From: Siderastrea radians
Lineage: Eukaryota > Cnidaria > Anthozoa > Scleractinia > Rhizangiidae
NCBI GenBank assembly: GCA_964017195.1
Contig: OZ024892.1
Span: 7,334,366 to 7,398,365, forward strand
DNA: 64,000 nucleotides
Direction of reading: 5' to 3'
Shown here: positions 12,112 to 24,875 of the stretch, piece by piece
Numbering within the stretch: the stretch's first letter is position 1
How the letters are laid out: every line of letters begins with the position of its first letter
Position numbers and translations under genes: made by a program
Notes under the pieces: generated by a model
Databases searched by the model: none
Seen by the model: only the letters and a program-made list of their open reading frames with translations
What the model was told of the DNA's origin: nothing

Positions 12112-13303
12112 AAAGGCAAGTAAAAACAAGATCTGCCTTTCTAAAAAAAGGCTTATTTGCTTATCGTTTAGTGCATGATGTAACAACTTATGACGAGGCA
12201 TTCATATTTTATTCATATTCAAAGAACTCGAATTTCTTTCTTGTTTAGTAATACGTGGGCGTATTTTTTTAGTCCTCTCGTTTTCCATCGAAAACGGCTA
12301 AATGAGAAGAATTTTTTCTAGCAGCTGCAACTAATACACAACGGGATGACATGAGATTCTCCTTATCTGTCCCGTTTTGCACTTTCATCATACTTCTCGT
12401 AGATGAAAAATACGTATGGTGTCAGACAGCCAAAAGATACTCAGATTTTTCTGTAGCCATGCTTGACTAAGTACTGAACAAAAAAATCATTAAAAAAAAA
12501 AGATATGACAAGCTTAACAAAGGAAATAGCCGGAAGGTAATAGATGCCTCCATCCACTTTTTCCATGCAAATTCATACAAGACTTGAAACTTTCAAACCG
12601 CAAATAATAATACTGCCCTCAAAAATTAGCCTGCTTTGTTACTTTACGACGCTCTTTTTATTCTTGATATTATTGTTCTTAGACTATTTTTTTGCGTTAT
12701 TGATGCCGGTTAGGTCACACGACAGAATGATGCAAAAAATGTTTTAAAATAATATTGTTGACTGTTTTCTAGTTCGTTTTGAACAGCTAATAAATATCAG
12801 GGACAATAGATCATACTTTTAGAACGGGTTATTGACTTTAGTCTGATTAAAAAAATTTATATTTTATTATTGAAAGCCATAAACAAGATTATTGCAAAGA
12901 AAAGGCCATTAACCAAAACGTCCTGGATTCGCTGCCGCTCCAGAAATTTTTCATGCACTTAATACAGCGTAATAAACAGCACCACAAGAAAAGGACTGCT
13001 CAGTAGCTTACATTTTAATGACGACTTAATCAAAAGTTGGGACCACTTTGTACAGCATAACAAACAGCACAACAGTAAAGTCCGGTGAAACGCCGGCACA
13101 CTTTTATGAAATTCCGAACAGCTCAAGAGGTTTCTGGATCAAATTTGTTACTCCTTTTTAGCTATAAACTTTAAACTGCTGTTTAAGTTTTACTGATCAC
13201 GCTGAGAAGGAGGATCGAGATGGCATGACCACGGCTGTTTGCACAATGGCACGGAAGTTATTTCGTAAATGAAACGAATTAAAATCAAAGATGTGAATCT
13301 TAC

Positions 13304-13384
13304 TTGGTTTTCTGATGTATTTCCCGCTCAACAGAAATATAAATTGGCGCATACCAGGGCAACGAGGGCAAAAACGAACTTCAC
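13304..13384 (-). pseudogene. Decayed copy of exon 1 of the TNF-like gene
   Basis: This 81-nt segment ends at a GTAAG donor, exactly the length and phase of the real exon 1. It translates in register to VKFVFALVALVCANLYFC, close to the real signal peptide. The start codon is GTG instead of ATG, and a TGA follows the conserved cysteine. The upstream promoter, with a TATA box at 13465-13472, is also copied. No matching downstream exons were seen before the functional gene, so it is a relic of tandem duplication. An alternative noncoding first exon splicing into the intact exons cannot be excluded. Confidence 0.75.
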
Positions 13385-13464
13385 CTTGATAGCTCAGGCT
13401 GAAATCAACTCTGTGAATTAAGGAGTTAGAATGAGTCACGTTAAATGATTGTTTGTTAAAATGT

Positions 13465-13472
13465 CTTTTATA
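13465..13472 (-). promoter_or_regulatory. TATA box of the duplicated promoter
   Basis: TATAAAAG on the minus strand about 85 nt upstream of the dead exon copy, in the same context as the TATA box at 12104-12111. Confidence 0.45.
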
Positions 13473-14099
13473 AAAGGCAAGTAAAAAGAAGAACTGCATT
13501 AGCTAAAAAAAGACCCACTGCTTATCGTTTAGAGCATAATGCAATGACTGATGACGACGCATTCATATTTTATTAATATCCTGAGGACTTGAAATTAGTT
13601 CTTGTTCAAGAATTAGGGGGTGATTTGATGTTTTTTTTTAGAGCCCACTAACAAGCCACGTAGAAAGTTAGTTGTACGTAGAGATTAGCAACGTAGAACT
13701 ATTTTTTCAAGGTGCACGAATACATGTACGGTTCGGTTTGTGATATACTGATCGCAATAACACAGTCCTAGTTTTTCTTCCAGTTTCTCTCTATATTTTG
13801 TACCTGAAAGGTTTCGTGAAATAAAGCAAACAAGAATATTAGCATATCCAGCAGACATTTTCGTTTTGTACAAACATCACTGACCTACAACCCAGGAAGT
13901 AAGTTATGTGGCCGTGACGGAATTGTAACCCTTCAAGCCTCAATAGTGATCAGCATCACATTTCTCCTCGCCATATCAATGCATTATAACCCACACAAGT
14001 CATAAGAATTAAGGAATTGATTACTGAAGATGAATTATCTTGATCTTTAAACAAGTTCTCCCAATTAGTGCTCAACAAAATAGGTAAGGTTATGTGTAA

Positions 14100-14220
14100 T
14101 CAAGTGCGGGTGACGAGTGAATTTAAGATGAAATAATTTCACGCGCGTTTTGTCAAATTCTAATAATTTCCCTCGCCTTTCGCAAGTGAAATTATTTCAT
14201 TACCTCACGAGTACACAGTT
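14100..14220. repeat. Short palindromic MITE-like repeat
   Basis: Inverted arms around GATGAAATAATTTCAC and GTGAAATTATTTCATT separated by about 50 bp. No ORF or clear target duplication. Confidence 0.5.
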
Positions 14221-14634
14221 TGAATGGGTGACAAATTACGCTTACAATCGTGAGTTTTGACTTGTTTATTGTATCGAGAAATTTAAACATTTTGGCTAAA
14301 GTTCACAGTTTTCTGAATGAAATGATAAAAAAATGTTGCGTGAAGTTTATACTACGCTTTGACGATTACGTGTATTTTTAACCGACGGCAAAATTCACCA
14401 GCAAATCGCTCGGCAAAGGTTTTATCCGGAAAATTCATTGAGTCGAGCATGGCTTCACTGAAAGGCATTTAAAATACGCACAGTAACTGGCTTGTATTAA
14501 CGAAAGTAAACTTAAGCTTCGCAAGCAAATTTGTATAAAACTGACCTTAAGTTTATTCTATTCGAAGAAGTGCCCAAACCCACTGGCTGAATTACTTCTC
14601 TGAGTTCGCGGTCGACCACGGGGGATGCTGGGTA

Positions 14635-14830
14635 TCCCGTATCCCTTTAACTTTTTCTTGAAATATTCCATATCCCCTTAATTGTGCAGTCTCGTATCCC
14701 TAAACTTCGCGTTAAATATACCCATATGTTTTTTTCAAATATCCCGTATCCCTATATTTTTCCTTCGGTATCCCGTATCCCTATGATTTTTTGGCAAATA
14801 TCCCGTATCCCCATAGCCCCTATTGGTGCA
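14635..14830. repeat. Degenerate TATCCCGTATCCC tandem repeat
   Basis: About six imperfect units of TATCCCGTATCCCT with A/T-rich linkers. Similar in style to the interior of the MITE at 16457-16876 (TACCCCTTTC...TATACC), but I cannot show common origin. Confidence 0.6.
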
Positions 14831-14998
14831 AATTTTCGCTGTCAGGCTATCACAAATAATCTCTTCTTTTTGCCTCGCAGTTGGTTTCTGAGAAGTTCAG
14901 TTAATTAAAAGTTAAAATTTACAGATTACCGATTGTGCCTTCAATGAATATTTCCAGAATAGTTCTGTCACAAAACATCTTCATCCGTATTAAACGTC

Positions 14999-15505
14999 TT
15001 AACCCTATTCTGCCTGGGTGCCCGCGCTGACTTTAACGAATTATAACTCTTAAACGGCTAAACGAATAATCACCAAGTCTCCTGACTTTTCCTAAAATTT
15101 ATCAGAGAAAACTTTCGAGTGTCAATGACGTGTCTATGATGATTGACATTTCCATAGCAACCGTCTACTCAGAAGTGTATTTTGACTATTTTCTGTCTTT
15201 TTTCAGTCTTCTTTCAGTTTTTTCCCCTTCGTTTGTAAGAAGCTCATTTTTTTTACTTTTGTGTGCTTGTTTTGACTACGTATCTTTCTTAGAACAAAAT
15301 GATATGTTTTTTTGGTGACGTCATGGTCAGCTGTATTACTGCAGGCTTGGGATTCAAGATGGTGGCCTCAAATTCAAAATGGCGGGTTTGTGATGTTATT
15401 GTCACGTCACGACACGTCATACTTGACACATCATAAGTCCAATCTGTTAAGCTAATGACGTGCTAAAAACGTGCCAAGTTTCATCGCAAGAGCTTTAATA
15501 CTTTT
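14999..15505. mobile_element. piggyBac-like MITE family, truncated copy
   Basis: Begins TTAACCCTATTCTGCCTGGG and tracks the complete copy at 26638-27181 for about 500 bp. It then loses similarity after GAGCTTTAATACTTTT, so the right terminal repeat is missing or the parent element was longer. Confidence 0.7.
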
Positions 15506-16389
15506 TGAGATCTATACGTCACCATACAATTTGGCAATTTCACATGCGAAATTATAATTTCGCGCCAAAGAAATATCGTTTCCTATTTCTGCGGTATTCT
15601 TAAACAACATTAAGCGTATTTGCATCGTAAAAACTTGATGAAAAGAAAGGAAAATAATGAATATGTACTCGCATTTTCACGCGACGATAAACTCTGCTAT
15701 CTGACGTCGGCCCGAGAGGAGAACGTCTGCATACAGTCGAAGCTCTCGTTAGCGACCACCTCGGGAATTTAGAAAAGTGGTCGCAACTAGAGCTGGTCAC
15801 TTACGAGAATGGGCTCTCGTAAGCGACCATGTGATAAAGCACTAGAGGGTGGTCCTTTACGAGCTCTTTTCGTGCAGCAAGCTTGGCATAAGTTGTTGGT
15901 TACTAAGCGAATGTTTTGATAAAAGTGTTGACTGAGTGCTCGCTTACAAGAACTTAAAGTGCTACTACGATGAAAATTTCTTTTTTTGTTTTCAACTTTT
16001 TCAAACTTCAAACTGTTCAACAGATGCAATATTATATGAATCGCGATAAATTACATTGAAATATGCTTACACGGCCCAGCCCGTATATGCTCGAATAGCA
16101 CGTTAAACCTGTCCGCCATCACTTAGTTTGCAAAAGAGAAGCCCGGGAGTTTCATGGAAGCGGTGTTATCTCTAACCACGTGCTTTTTGCTCGTCAGTGA
16201 AGTAGAAGTCTCAACGATTGCCACAACAAAGGAGAGAAGAGTATAATGAAGAGTCGAAAACAGAGAACCAAACATTGCATTATATGGATGTGTTTTCCGT
16301 CGATTTCGTTGTCCAGTTCTTCTGAGTGCGATTTAGAACAAAGTCTTTTTGGCGAAGTCAGCGAACTCGCAGAAGTCGAGCCATAGGAT

Positions 16390-17375
16390 GACAAAAAAGA
16401 CTAGGGAGCCGAGAACGCGGTCGTGGCACGAACCGCGACGAGTGTCTAATGTGCAGCCCGAGGGGGGGGGGGGGGCACTCAACAGCTCCGCCCCGATGTC
16501 CAACCCCTTACCCTTTTATATACCATTTTTGACGGAAAAGGTACCCCTTTCGTATATACCTTTCATTGAAAAATGGTACCCCTTTCACATACCTAGTTAA
16601 GACTGTGCATCCCTTTTCTAAACCCTTGGAATGCAGTTAATGAACGATATTAGGTGAGAACAGTATTACTTGAAGAAATGTTAACCAAAAAACAATATTA
16701 TCATCTACTCGAAAATTAAAGGTCCTTTTAGATACCTAAATGACAGATTTCCCTACCCTTTCATATACTTCAGCTCGAGAAATCCGTACCCTTTTATATA
16801 CCTGAAGCCTGAAAAGGTACCCCTTTCTGGTGGGGCCTCCCCGTATAGACCATTATAGGGAGTACCCCCCCTCGGGATGTGAGATCGGCATAGGCGACGT
16901 TTGAGCGAAATTTGCAAGCTGAAAGAGGTCATGAACATACTTCTCAAAAGCATTGTCAAGTAAATAATCTACGACGTACAGTTTCAAGGAAGAATTGTTC
17001 GGAAATCCACAAGTATCACAAAGTTACACATATTATTTTTCGTTTTAGTGCTGCGAACTTAATTTGTCAGGTGTTTCCATTTAGCTAAACGTATTCACAT
17101 CATTCCAGAGTATCAAAGTAGTCCGCAATTTAGCTTCAATTACCACTACCACCTGCTTTTCCTGCTTGATTTCAAAGTGAGAATATAAAGTATGAATAAA
17201 ATTTTAGTCACAAGGCTTTTACAAATGAAACAATATGTCATCGAGCTTTGTCTCGTCAAGATTAACCATATTCCCTCCAAAGGATAGCTAAAATTTTATT
17301 TTTCGTTTTAGTGGGACAGTGAAATTCATACTAAACTTCTTCACAGTTTATTTTGTTTCTCCTTTTCTAAGAAGA
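16390..17375. repeat. Direct repeat, copy B (partner 1-560)
   Basis: Same sequence as the window start, split by the insertion at 16457-16876. The two copies bracket the whole TNF-like gene block. Confidence 0.75.
16457..16876. mobile_element. 420-bp MITE inserted in repeat copy B
   Basis: Terminal inverted repeats CCCGAGGGGGG and CCCCCCTCGGG. The flanks ATGTGCAG (16449-16456) and ATGTGAGA (16877-16884) resemble an 8-bp duplication with two changes. Copy A at 82-95 is the matching unfilled site, showing this is an insertion. The interior has imperfect repeats of TACCCCTTTC and TATACC. An 8-bp duplication fits the hAT group. Confidence 0.75.
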
Positions 17376-17379
17376 GTTT

Positions 17380-18720
17380 ACTTGTAGCACGAGTCAAGTT
17401 CGAGCCCGAGTCAAGTTCGAGTCACGAGTCAAGTTCGAGTCAGGTTAAAAACATTTTTTTAAAAATTTCTTTTGATTGTGATTCTTGCTTTCGTGATGAT
17501 GTGCTAGTGGTAAACAGCAAGATTATTAAACAGTCTGGTCTGAGATCTCGATCGATCGATCACGACTCACGAGCGTCATCCGAGCTACGATTCGAAGCCT
17601 GCTTTTCAAAGATATGACATCTCATAGTATTTATAAATTTTCCTGAAAGAATGTGACCTCTATTTGCATAAAGCTGAAGAATACATCGAGCGAGAAAACT
17701 GACGTGAATAAATATTACCGTACCCGCCCCCGAGCGCCATCTTGTTGCGTCCACAGGGCACCCAAGACATCATTCAATAGAACCCATTTCATTCGCAGAC
17801 AAAATGTTGGAGGACATATTGTTTTCCAGTATTTCAGCAGGATATGAACCTTAATCTTCTTCTTGTTTGCGGGGTTTCGAGGTAAAATTAACTCAAGAGT
17901 ATTTGAAGTATTTTGTCTGTCTTGGGCCACACCTGTGTCAAGAGACGGTAGCGAAAGGGACTCTACGGAAGATTTGACGATATTAAAGTTTACATGTTGC
18001 TTGGTAAGTTATCCGAAAGGAAGTTACATATAACCAGGCTTCCGAAACTATGGTAAACAGTTAGCTCTTTGACCTTTGGCCACCAACAAAACTGATCAAA
18101 ACCTTTCAGGGACATTAATAGACAAGGAGGATAAGCAAGGAATGGGGTTAATTTCGCTGCAAGTAACCTTTTTCTGCTTTTTCTTTTTTGTGGGGCATCC
18201 TGCAGGAGAAGCGATCTTTTACTCGAGCTACCAGAGGCATCAGAAGGGAGTCTTTTCGTGCTGGTCCCGCTTTCTTTCTGGGCAGCTATCGCTTCATGAC
18301 CTGTCTTCAACGAGTTCGTAACAAGGTTCACTTTATTCACTATAGTCTCGTTCTTGTCGGCGCCATTTCTACGTATTATGTTAATCGTCAATTCAGTTGG
18401 TGTGAACTGCCGTCCAGCAAGGATTTTTAGATCCAAGCAAGCCTTGTTTTTTTCTCCTACCTGAGCCGATCATTCTACGCCTGCAATCGTTGTTAATCAC
18501 TTGTTTGGCGCAAGGGAAACAAATTTGCTCTTTTGAGCATAGAGAAACGGCAACTCGCGTGATAGTTTTGGTTGAAGTTGACCCCGCGCTACAAACAAGT
18601 AGTCTTGAGATTTGACACCCGCTAGTAAGATCACGCGCCCACAGAACGACCGCCCCCTTTTAAATTGATAATTGCTACCTTTTGTTTCTGGCGGGAAACG
18701 TGATTCAAAATCCTTCGAGT
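17380..18720. other. No gene seen
   Basis: AT-rich sequence with short ORFs that lack start context, splice sites or domain-like composition. A short (GAGTCAAGTTC)n run lies near 17395-17445. The block around 18155-18200 recurs at 19018-19045. Confidence 0.5.
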
Positions 18721-18724
18721 GGTA

Positions 18725-18840
18725 CAAGTCGCCCTCTCGCGACTTCGTCGCTCGCGCTCGTCGCTTCGCGACTCGCTTCACGTCGCTTCGCGACGCATTT
18801 CGGCTCGCTTCGCTCGCCGATCCTAAGAGAGGGCGACTTG
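18725..18840. repeat. GC-rich inverted repeat element
   Basis: CAAGTCGCCCTCTC at 18725-18738 is mirrored by GAGAGGGCGACTTG at 18827-18840. The interior is a series of CGCTTCGCGAC words that can fold on themselves. Confidence 0.6.
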
Positions 18841-19439
18841 GTGCAAGTCTAAGGCTGCCTGTACTTTAACCGCTCAGTGCGGCTTTCGCTGCCGATTTTA
18901 TCGCGTTTACTCTATTGAACATGAGGGAGATGAAACTTTTTGGGGTATCCAGTCTCTTAAGATGTGCATTTTTCCGAATAAGACTCGGCATTCCTGGCGT
19001 AATAGCATGTTCTACCTTTGCAAGTAACCTTTTTCTGCTTTTTGGAGGAAATATTCTCTGCTGAAATGGTTCAAGCTCTCCCGCCGGTTTTATGTCACTG
19101 TCACCGTTTTGTCGCATTCTTTGTGGGGGGGCTAGTTTACTGTCTTCTTCAAAACACATCTCAAAGTACAGTACTTTCTTACCCTTTTTTGTTTCCTTCT
19201 GTGAAATTGCTAAACGTTGACGTCAGGAGGAATGAAAGTCTCTTATTTATTACAATTTTTGAAGTATTAAATTTAAATAATTATAAAACTACGAAATATT
19301 GCCCTTCGGAAAAATGAAATGTCGCTGTCGCAAAAACGCATTTGAGTGAATAAGTAGTAAATCTGATGGGTTTTAAACGATACTTTTAACAGTACTTCAT
19401 TTAGACACATTTTCTGAAATGACTGTTGTAGCCTTAGAC

Positions 19440-20190
19440 ATTTTGCCTTTTTACGCTGTCGTGAATCTTTTACGGTGATTGCCTTACGACAACTGACAAT
19501 TGCTTTTGCTGCGAATCTTTGCGGCAGTTCTGTCGCGAATCTTTTACGGTGAATGCCTTACGACAACTGAAACTGGCTCTTGCTGCGAATCTTTGCGGCA
19601 GTTCTGTCGCGAATCTTTTACGGTGAATGCCTTACGACAACTGAAACTGGCTCTTGCTGCGAATCTTTGCGGCAGTTCTGTCGCGAATCTTTTACGGTGA
19701 ATGCCTTACGACAACTGACAATGGCTTTTGCTGCGAATCTTTGCGGCAGTTCTGTCGCGAATCTTTTACGGTGAATACCTTACGACAACTGACAATGGCT
19801 TTTGCTGCGAATCTTTGCGGCAGTTCTGTCGCGAATCTTTTACGGTGAATGCTTTACGACAACTGACAGTGGCTTTTGCTGCGAATCTTTGCGGCAGTTC
19901 TGTCGTGAATCTTTTACGGTGAATGCCTTGCGATAACTGACATTATGGCTCTTGCTGCGAATCTTTGCGGCAGTTCTGTCGCGAATCTTTTACGGTGAAT
20001 GCCTTACGACAACTGACAGTGGCTTTTGCTGCGAATCTTTGCGGTAGTTCTGTCGTGAATCTTTTACGGTGAATGCCTTACGACAACTGACAATGGCTTT
20101 TGCTGCGAATCTCTGCGGCAGTTCTGTCGCGAATCTTTTACGGTGAATGTTTTACGACAACTGACGATGGCTTTTGTTTCGAAACTTTGC
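19440..20190. repeat. 74-bp tandem array, about 9-10 units
   Basis: GCGGCAGTTCTGTCG recurs every 74 bp from 19517 to 20112. Units share GAATCTTTTACGGTGAATGC and are over 90% alike. Because 74 is not a multiple of three, each unit opens a similar 64-residue ORF in a rotated frame; these are not genes. Confidence 0.95.
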
Positions 20191-20199
20191 AGCTCAGTA

Positions 20200-21750
20200 C
20201 TGACGTCCGCTGTCGAGTTTGTTTTTATCGATTTACTCCGTCTAGTTGTTTGAACTTGTTAAGGTTGCACTTAACCAATTTTTTTTCTTTTGATATTGAT
20301 TTATTTGCTGAGATTCCTGGTAATCAGGAACTGATAATCACGACATACGCTGGCCAACTAAATCCGAGGTTCGTCAAATGAATCTGCCTTAGTCCTTCTT
20401 TCTCCTTGTAAATGTGCAGTGTGTAAAACTTCAGGTTCTAACGGCCTTGCATTTGTATAATTGTGATTCCTACACCATCGTTTAACTTGAAACTAAATTA
20501 CGACTTTTTACCCGACACTTTTTGGAGCGGTTATGAGAATTTGCAGTGTGCAGCTTGGGCCTCTGGCGGACTACTTGAAAACTGTGAGTACCAATCTTTT
20601 TGTTTTACCTTTGTTTGTGTGTTTGTTTGTTTGTTTATTGTTATGGGATATGCAGTGTAATCTGTGAAATGTACAGAACACTCTGTTTGTTTAATGTTAA
20701 ACAAATTTAGGCACAGTTATTGTTTGAAGCACATTTTTTTGTGTTCAATGTTCACGTGAGTAAAAAATTCTTCCGTTTACACCGTTGCTATAAAAATTGA
20801 ATTTTTACTGGATAAACTACATGTATTTCACGTTGGGTAGTGCACTTTGCTATGGTACATTTTAGCTTTTCAACGATTGTAAACTCTCCAAAAAATAATA
20901 AATAAATAAATAAAAACGTTGTAGTCAACGAAGAGTGTAGCTCATAAATAAATATACCGTTATATTAAATTCGCACCCCCTCCCCCCCAAAAAAATGATG
21001 TTGTGCACCCCCCCCCCCCAAATGCAGTCATTTTCGCAAAGTTTACTTCAAAAGTTCTCTTGCTGGCAAACTGGAAATATTTCCTCTACCGCTGGCTGGA
21101 TATTTCTTTTTTGGCGATTTTAATTTTGCTGGCTCGTTGACAAACTTCAAAATTGATGCTGGCTGGGATTTTTATTGATTAAAAGTCCTGCTCGCTGGCA
21201 GTGAAGAGCGGGTATTTTTTTCCCAGGAAAGTTAAATATTAAACAAGATTGACGCGGAGACCCGCAGGTGATGTTTAGTTCACTCTACAATCGATTTTCC
21301 CTGAAGCAGTCGTTGGGTACTCCTGAGTTGTTATCACGTTCCAGATAATATTTCAGATCCTTTATTGTCACAGATACAAACATGAGAGGCTGAAAAAACT
21401 CTATCAAGTTCCTAAACGAGCCACATTCAACGTACCCTATATGCCGAGAGCGGCATAGAAATTACATTAAGTCGCTTAAACACAAACGATCAGAGGTCAG
21501 ATTTAACTTAGAACTAGTAGTAATCGAAGATTAAGAGAGTGCGCTCGACTGGTTGCATTCTAGCAGACAGTCAATGCTTCTAATTCCCAAGTTGTCACCA
21601 AGGAAGCCTCTGAGTCCTTTGCTTTTCTCTAAATGAAAGCATGGGTCTTTGGCATGGGGTCTTTGTTAAACGAGCTCAGGTTTACACATTGTTTAGACTG
21701 AGAATTGCTGTGAAATGATTTGACCATGGTGAATAAATTTTCTGCTGTCA
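20200..21750. other. No gene seen
   Basis: Noncoding AT-rich sequence with poly-C/poly-A runs near 20976-21020 and a short (AAAT)n run at 20895. No convincing exon. Confidence 0.5.
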
Positions 21751-21752
21751 AC

Positions 21753-23520
21753 AAAGTCAAAAGTGTATTAACTGTCTATTCCCGAACTTGACTCAACATC
21801 CCGGTGTCTATTCTGTAAATTGTGTATAAAGTGCATATTTATACGCTTGAGACGTCTAATATTCGTCTAAAGCCAAAAGTGTATTAACTGTCTATTCCCG
21901 AACTTGACTCAACATCCCGGTGTCTATTCTCTATATTGTGTATGAAGTGTATATTTATACACTTTAGACGTCTAATATACGTCTAAAATCAAAAGTGTAT
22001 TAACTGTCTATTCCCGAACTTGACTCAACATCCCGGTGTCTATTCTGTAAATTGTGTATAAAGTGCATATTCATACGCTTGAGACGTCTAATATACGTCT
22101 AAAGTCAAAAGTGTATTAACTGTCTATTCCCGAACTTGACTCAACATCCCGGTGTCTATTCTGTAAATTGTGTATAAAGTGCATATTTATACGCTTTAGA
22201 CGTCTAATATTCGTCTAAAGCCAAAAGTGTATTAACTGTCTATTCCCGAACTTGACTCAACATCCCGGTGTCTATTCTCTATATTGTGTATGAAGTGTAT
22301 ATTTATACACTTTAGACGTCTAATATACGTCTAAAATCAAAAGTGTATTAACTGTCTATTCCCGAACTTGACTCAACATCCCGGTGTCTATTCTGTAAAT
22401 TGTGTATAAAGTGCATATTCATACGCTTGAGACGTCTAATATACGTCTAAAGTCAAAAGTGTATAAACTGTCTATTCCCGAACTTGACTCAACATATGCA
22501 TCCCGGTGTCTATTCTGTAAATTGTGTATAAAGTGCATATTTATACGCTTTAGACGTCTAATATTCGTCTAAAGTCAAAAGTGTATTAACTGTCTATTCC
22601 TGAACTTGACTCAACATCCCGGTGTCTATTCTGTAAATATTGTGTATAAAGTGCATATTTATACGCTTTAGACGTCTAATATTCGTCTAAAGTCAAAAGT
22701 GTATTAACTGTCTATTCCCGAACTTGACTCAACATCCCGGTGTCTATTCTCTATATTGTGTATGAAGTGTATATTTATACACTTTAGACGTCTAATATAC
22801 GTCTAAAATCAAAAGTGTATTAACTGTCTATTCCCGAACTTGACTCAACATCCCGGTGTCTATTCTGTAAATTGTGTATAAAGTGCATATTTATACGCTT
22901 GAGACGTCTAATATTCGTCTAAAGTCAAAAGTGTATAAACTGTCTATTCCCGAACTTGACTCAACATCCCGGTGTCTATTCTGTATATTGTGTATAAAGT
23001 GTATATTTATACACTTTAGACGTCTAATATACGTCTAAAGTCAAAGGTGTATAAACTGTCTATTCCCGAACTTGACTCAACATCGTGGTGTCTATTCTGT
23101 ATATTGTGTATAAAGTGTATATTTATACACTTTAGACGTCTAATACATGGCCAAAGTCAAAAGTGTATAAAGTGTCTATTCCCAAACTGCACTCATCATC
23201 TTGGTGTCTATTCTGTATATTGTGTATAAAGTGTATATTTATACACTTTAGACATCTAAAGGCAAAAGTGTATAAAGTGTCTATTCCCGAACTTGACACA
23301 ACATCTCGTTGTCTATTCTGTATCCTGATTGTGTTTAAGTGTCTATTATTGATCGTAACTTGACCCAGCATCTCGGTGTCTATTCTATATACTGGTATAA
23401 AGTGTCTAAAGTGTACAAAATTAATATACATGTATATTAATTTTGTACACTTTAGACATCTAATACACGGCCAAAGTCAAAAGTGTATAAAGTTTCTATG
23501 CTCGATCGTAACTTGACTCA
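21753..23520. repeat. About 117-bp satellite array with higher-order structure
   Basis: About 15 units share CCCGAACTTGACTCAACATC and GGTGTCTATTCTGTA. Each contains a palindromic AGACGTCT core followed by AATATACGTCT or AATATTCGTCT. Variant units (CTCTATATTGTGTATGAAG; GCATATTCATACG; GCATATTTATACG) recur in the same order every three units, a higher-order period near 350 bp. The last units are more diverged. ORFs in it are artefacts. Confidence 0.95.
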
Positions 23521-24282
23521 ACATCTGTTCTGTCAAACTATGTATAATAATTCGCGGGTATAAAGAACGAAAGTTTTAAAGAACGAGGTATATCAATATT
23601 GTATGTTTCAATGTTTAACCAATTATTTGGGTGAATTTTCCATTTTAACTGTAGTTGGCTTTGATGGGGCCTGCATTTCAAAGAACGAGGATTCACATAT
23701 TTCATCGATATTCGGTCTTGTTTTAATTCCTCGGATGAGAATTACCTCGATTGTATAGTCGTGTTTTGCCGCACCTGGCACAAGTTAAGTTTGTTGGGTG
23801 ACAGGGCTGGTGGTCTTCTCCCGTTCTTGGTTAATCAAGCTTCTATATATAATGGTGGTGCTGGGGCCAAGTTTTGTTGAACAATGTCAAGTTTTTGGCT
23901 GATATTTTTCATGTTTCAAAACACACAGAAGAAACCTGTATGCCACCCAATAATCCAAACTGCAAATATCATCAATCATTACCACAATTTGAAATAATTA
24001 GAGGCCAATACCGAATCTTGCGAACAAGGTTTCCGCCGACTTAACATGTATTTTCACCTTACCAGAAAAAGACACAATTTAAGCGAAATGTACTCTTGTG
24101 GTTTGTTAATGAATGCTTTAATTGTGATTTGGAGAAGGATTTAAAAGCCAAAAGAGTCATGTAATCAAAAAAGGAAATTAAAATTCCAATACATCACCGT
24201 ATCTTTCTCAATACATAATTTACCGGTATGTTTTATGCATTAAGTCGTCCACTAATAAAAATTACACACCTTATAGACTCAG

Positions 24283-24485
24283 TTGACACCGAGATGCTGA
24301 GTCAAGTTTGGGAAGAGACATTTTGTACACTTTTAACTCTTGACGTATATTAGGTGTATAAAGTGTATTAATATACACTTTATACACAATATACAGAAAA
24401 GACACCGATATGTTGAGTCAGTTCGAGAATAGACACTGCATACACTTTTGACTTTAGACGTATATTAGACGTCTAAAGTGTAACC
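24283..24485. repeat. Inverted outlier of the 117-bp satellite
   Basis: About two units of the satellite in reverse orientation (GATGCTGAGTCAAGTT ... TTAGACGTCTAAAGTG), separated from the main array by about 760 bp of unique sequence. Confidence 0.85.
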
Positions 24486-24875
24486 TGCGATCAGGCTCTA
24501 TTTTCGTTTCGCTCGGTGATTAGGAAACTTAAGCAACCACGACGGCAACGCCAAGGAAAACGTCACTTTAAAAATGACTTCCAAATATTTCAAACCTTTT
24601 CGCGATAGTTTCAACTCGTTCAATCTTTTTAATGTAGCCGAATAATCCGGGAGCTGACTCTGTAAGGACGGCGTTACAGTTCAGGTAGAAAAAAGAAAAT
24701 TCACTGACGTGTGTTCACGTTCTACATAAAACTTTGAATTTGGTCATTTCATGTTGTTGTTTTGCAGAGGACGGCAAAGAAATGTGCAAAAATCTGTATC
24801 GCACGTGCAGAGTCATTGTTTTGCTCATTAAACCTTTTGCTTTGTGACGTTCTCGTCAGCCATCGCCGTCGCAAT

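Noticed and set aside
19500..19922. Series of near-identical 64-residue ORFs
   Set aside because: Artefacts of a 74-bp tandem array read in rotating frames.
19440..20190. CRISPR-like direct repeat array
   Set aside because: There are no unique spacers; the whole 74-bp unit repeats, and the genome is eukaryotic.
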